From Deltaproteobacteria bacterium UBA4427 (GTDB taxonomy: Bacteria; Myxococcota_A; UBA9160; UBA4427), in contig DGPZ01000069.1 of the NCBI GenBank assembly GCA_002390675.1, positions 1 through 23,273 of the forward strand: a DNA stretch of 23,273 nt. The letters are read 5' to 3'. Positions 23,108-23,273 of this stretch are shown piece after piece. Under the pieces are notes generated by a model. The model was not told where the DNA came from and made no database searches. It worked only from the letters and a program-made list of their open reading frames with translations. Each line of letters begins with the position of its first letter. Positions within the stretch are counted from its first letter, which is position 1. The position numbers and the translations under genes are program-made.

Positions 23108-23273
23108 CTTATGCGAACTACGCTCCACGCGATTCAGTGCGAGTCAGGAGACGCAACCCCTTCTTAACACACAGGACATCGTATTGATCTTCACTATCCG
23201 GCTCCAAAGTGCGCTCCAAGCGCGCGGAAGTGCTGAACCTGTATGCCCCACGATATCTCGAAACCTAATGAAT

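Overview
The window is chromosomal DNA of a Gram-negative bacterium. It encodes two lipoproteins, signal peptides, two exosortase/rhombosortase-type C-terminal sorting tags (one PEP-CTERM, one IPTL-like), a Wzx-type flippase and a molybdopterin enzyme paired with an amidohydrolase. This mix, with relics of P450, epoxide hydrolase and acyl-CoA ligase genes, fits an uncultured environmental lineage of the former Deltaproteobacteria (Myxococcota or Binatota-like). That placement is an inference; no marker gene is present. No rRNA, tRNA or CRISPR array was seen.

Layout. 1-516 is the 3' end of a GPH/MFS_2 sugar-cation symporter. 517-2060 is mostly non-coding: a cluster of TCCCTGT repeats, partly phased at 21 bp, and a truncated HigA/NadS-like antitoxin gene. 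2061-2990 encodes a secreted protein of unknown function with an IPTL-like C-terminal anchor. 3525-3920 is a VOC-fold protein, convergent with an NhaC-family antiporter (3972-5405, minus). 5641-8364 (minus) is a large CLCA-like protein with an HELGH metallopeptidase motif, a vWA domain with an intact MIDAS and a PEP-CTERM tail.

8501-9700 is a gene graveyard. A P450 3' end has a one-base slip and lacks the haem cysteine. It abuts an IS91-type transposase relic, which in turn abuts an amidohydrolase relic.

9818-12560 is the most interesting part. It is a visibly GC-richer islet carrying a two-gene operon on the minus strand: a urea/amide-type (UrtA-like) substrate-binding lipoprotein followed after one base by a pentameric ligand-gated ion channel (pLGIC). 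No ABC permease or ATPase is present. The islet is bounded by 20-bp inverted repeats (19/20 identical). The outer repeat sits exactly between an epoxide hydrolase fragment and an acyl-CoA ligase fragment. A 12-bp perfect inverted repeat covers the ribosome-binding site of the first gene. My reading is that the binding protein senses an amide or urea-like solute and gates or feeds the channel.

12884-13294 is a glycine-zipper lipoprotein. 13432-16701 (minus) is an amidohydrolase-2 protein lacking the usual HxH metal site, followed by a molybdopterin oxidoreductase with a probable Asp molybdenum ligand. 17099-19264 (minus) is an orphan hybrid histidine kinase. 19989-23010 (minus) holds a polysaccharide flippase and a GT4 glycosyltransferase, part of a surface-polysaccharide locus that probably continues outside the window.
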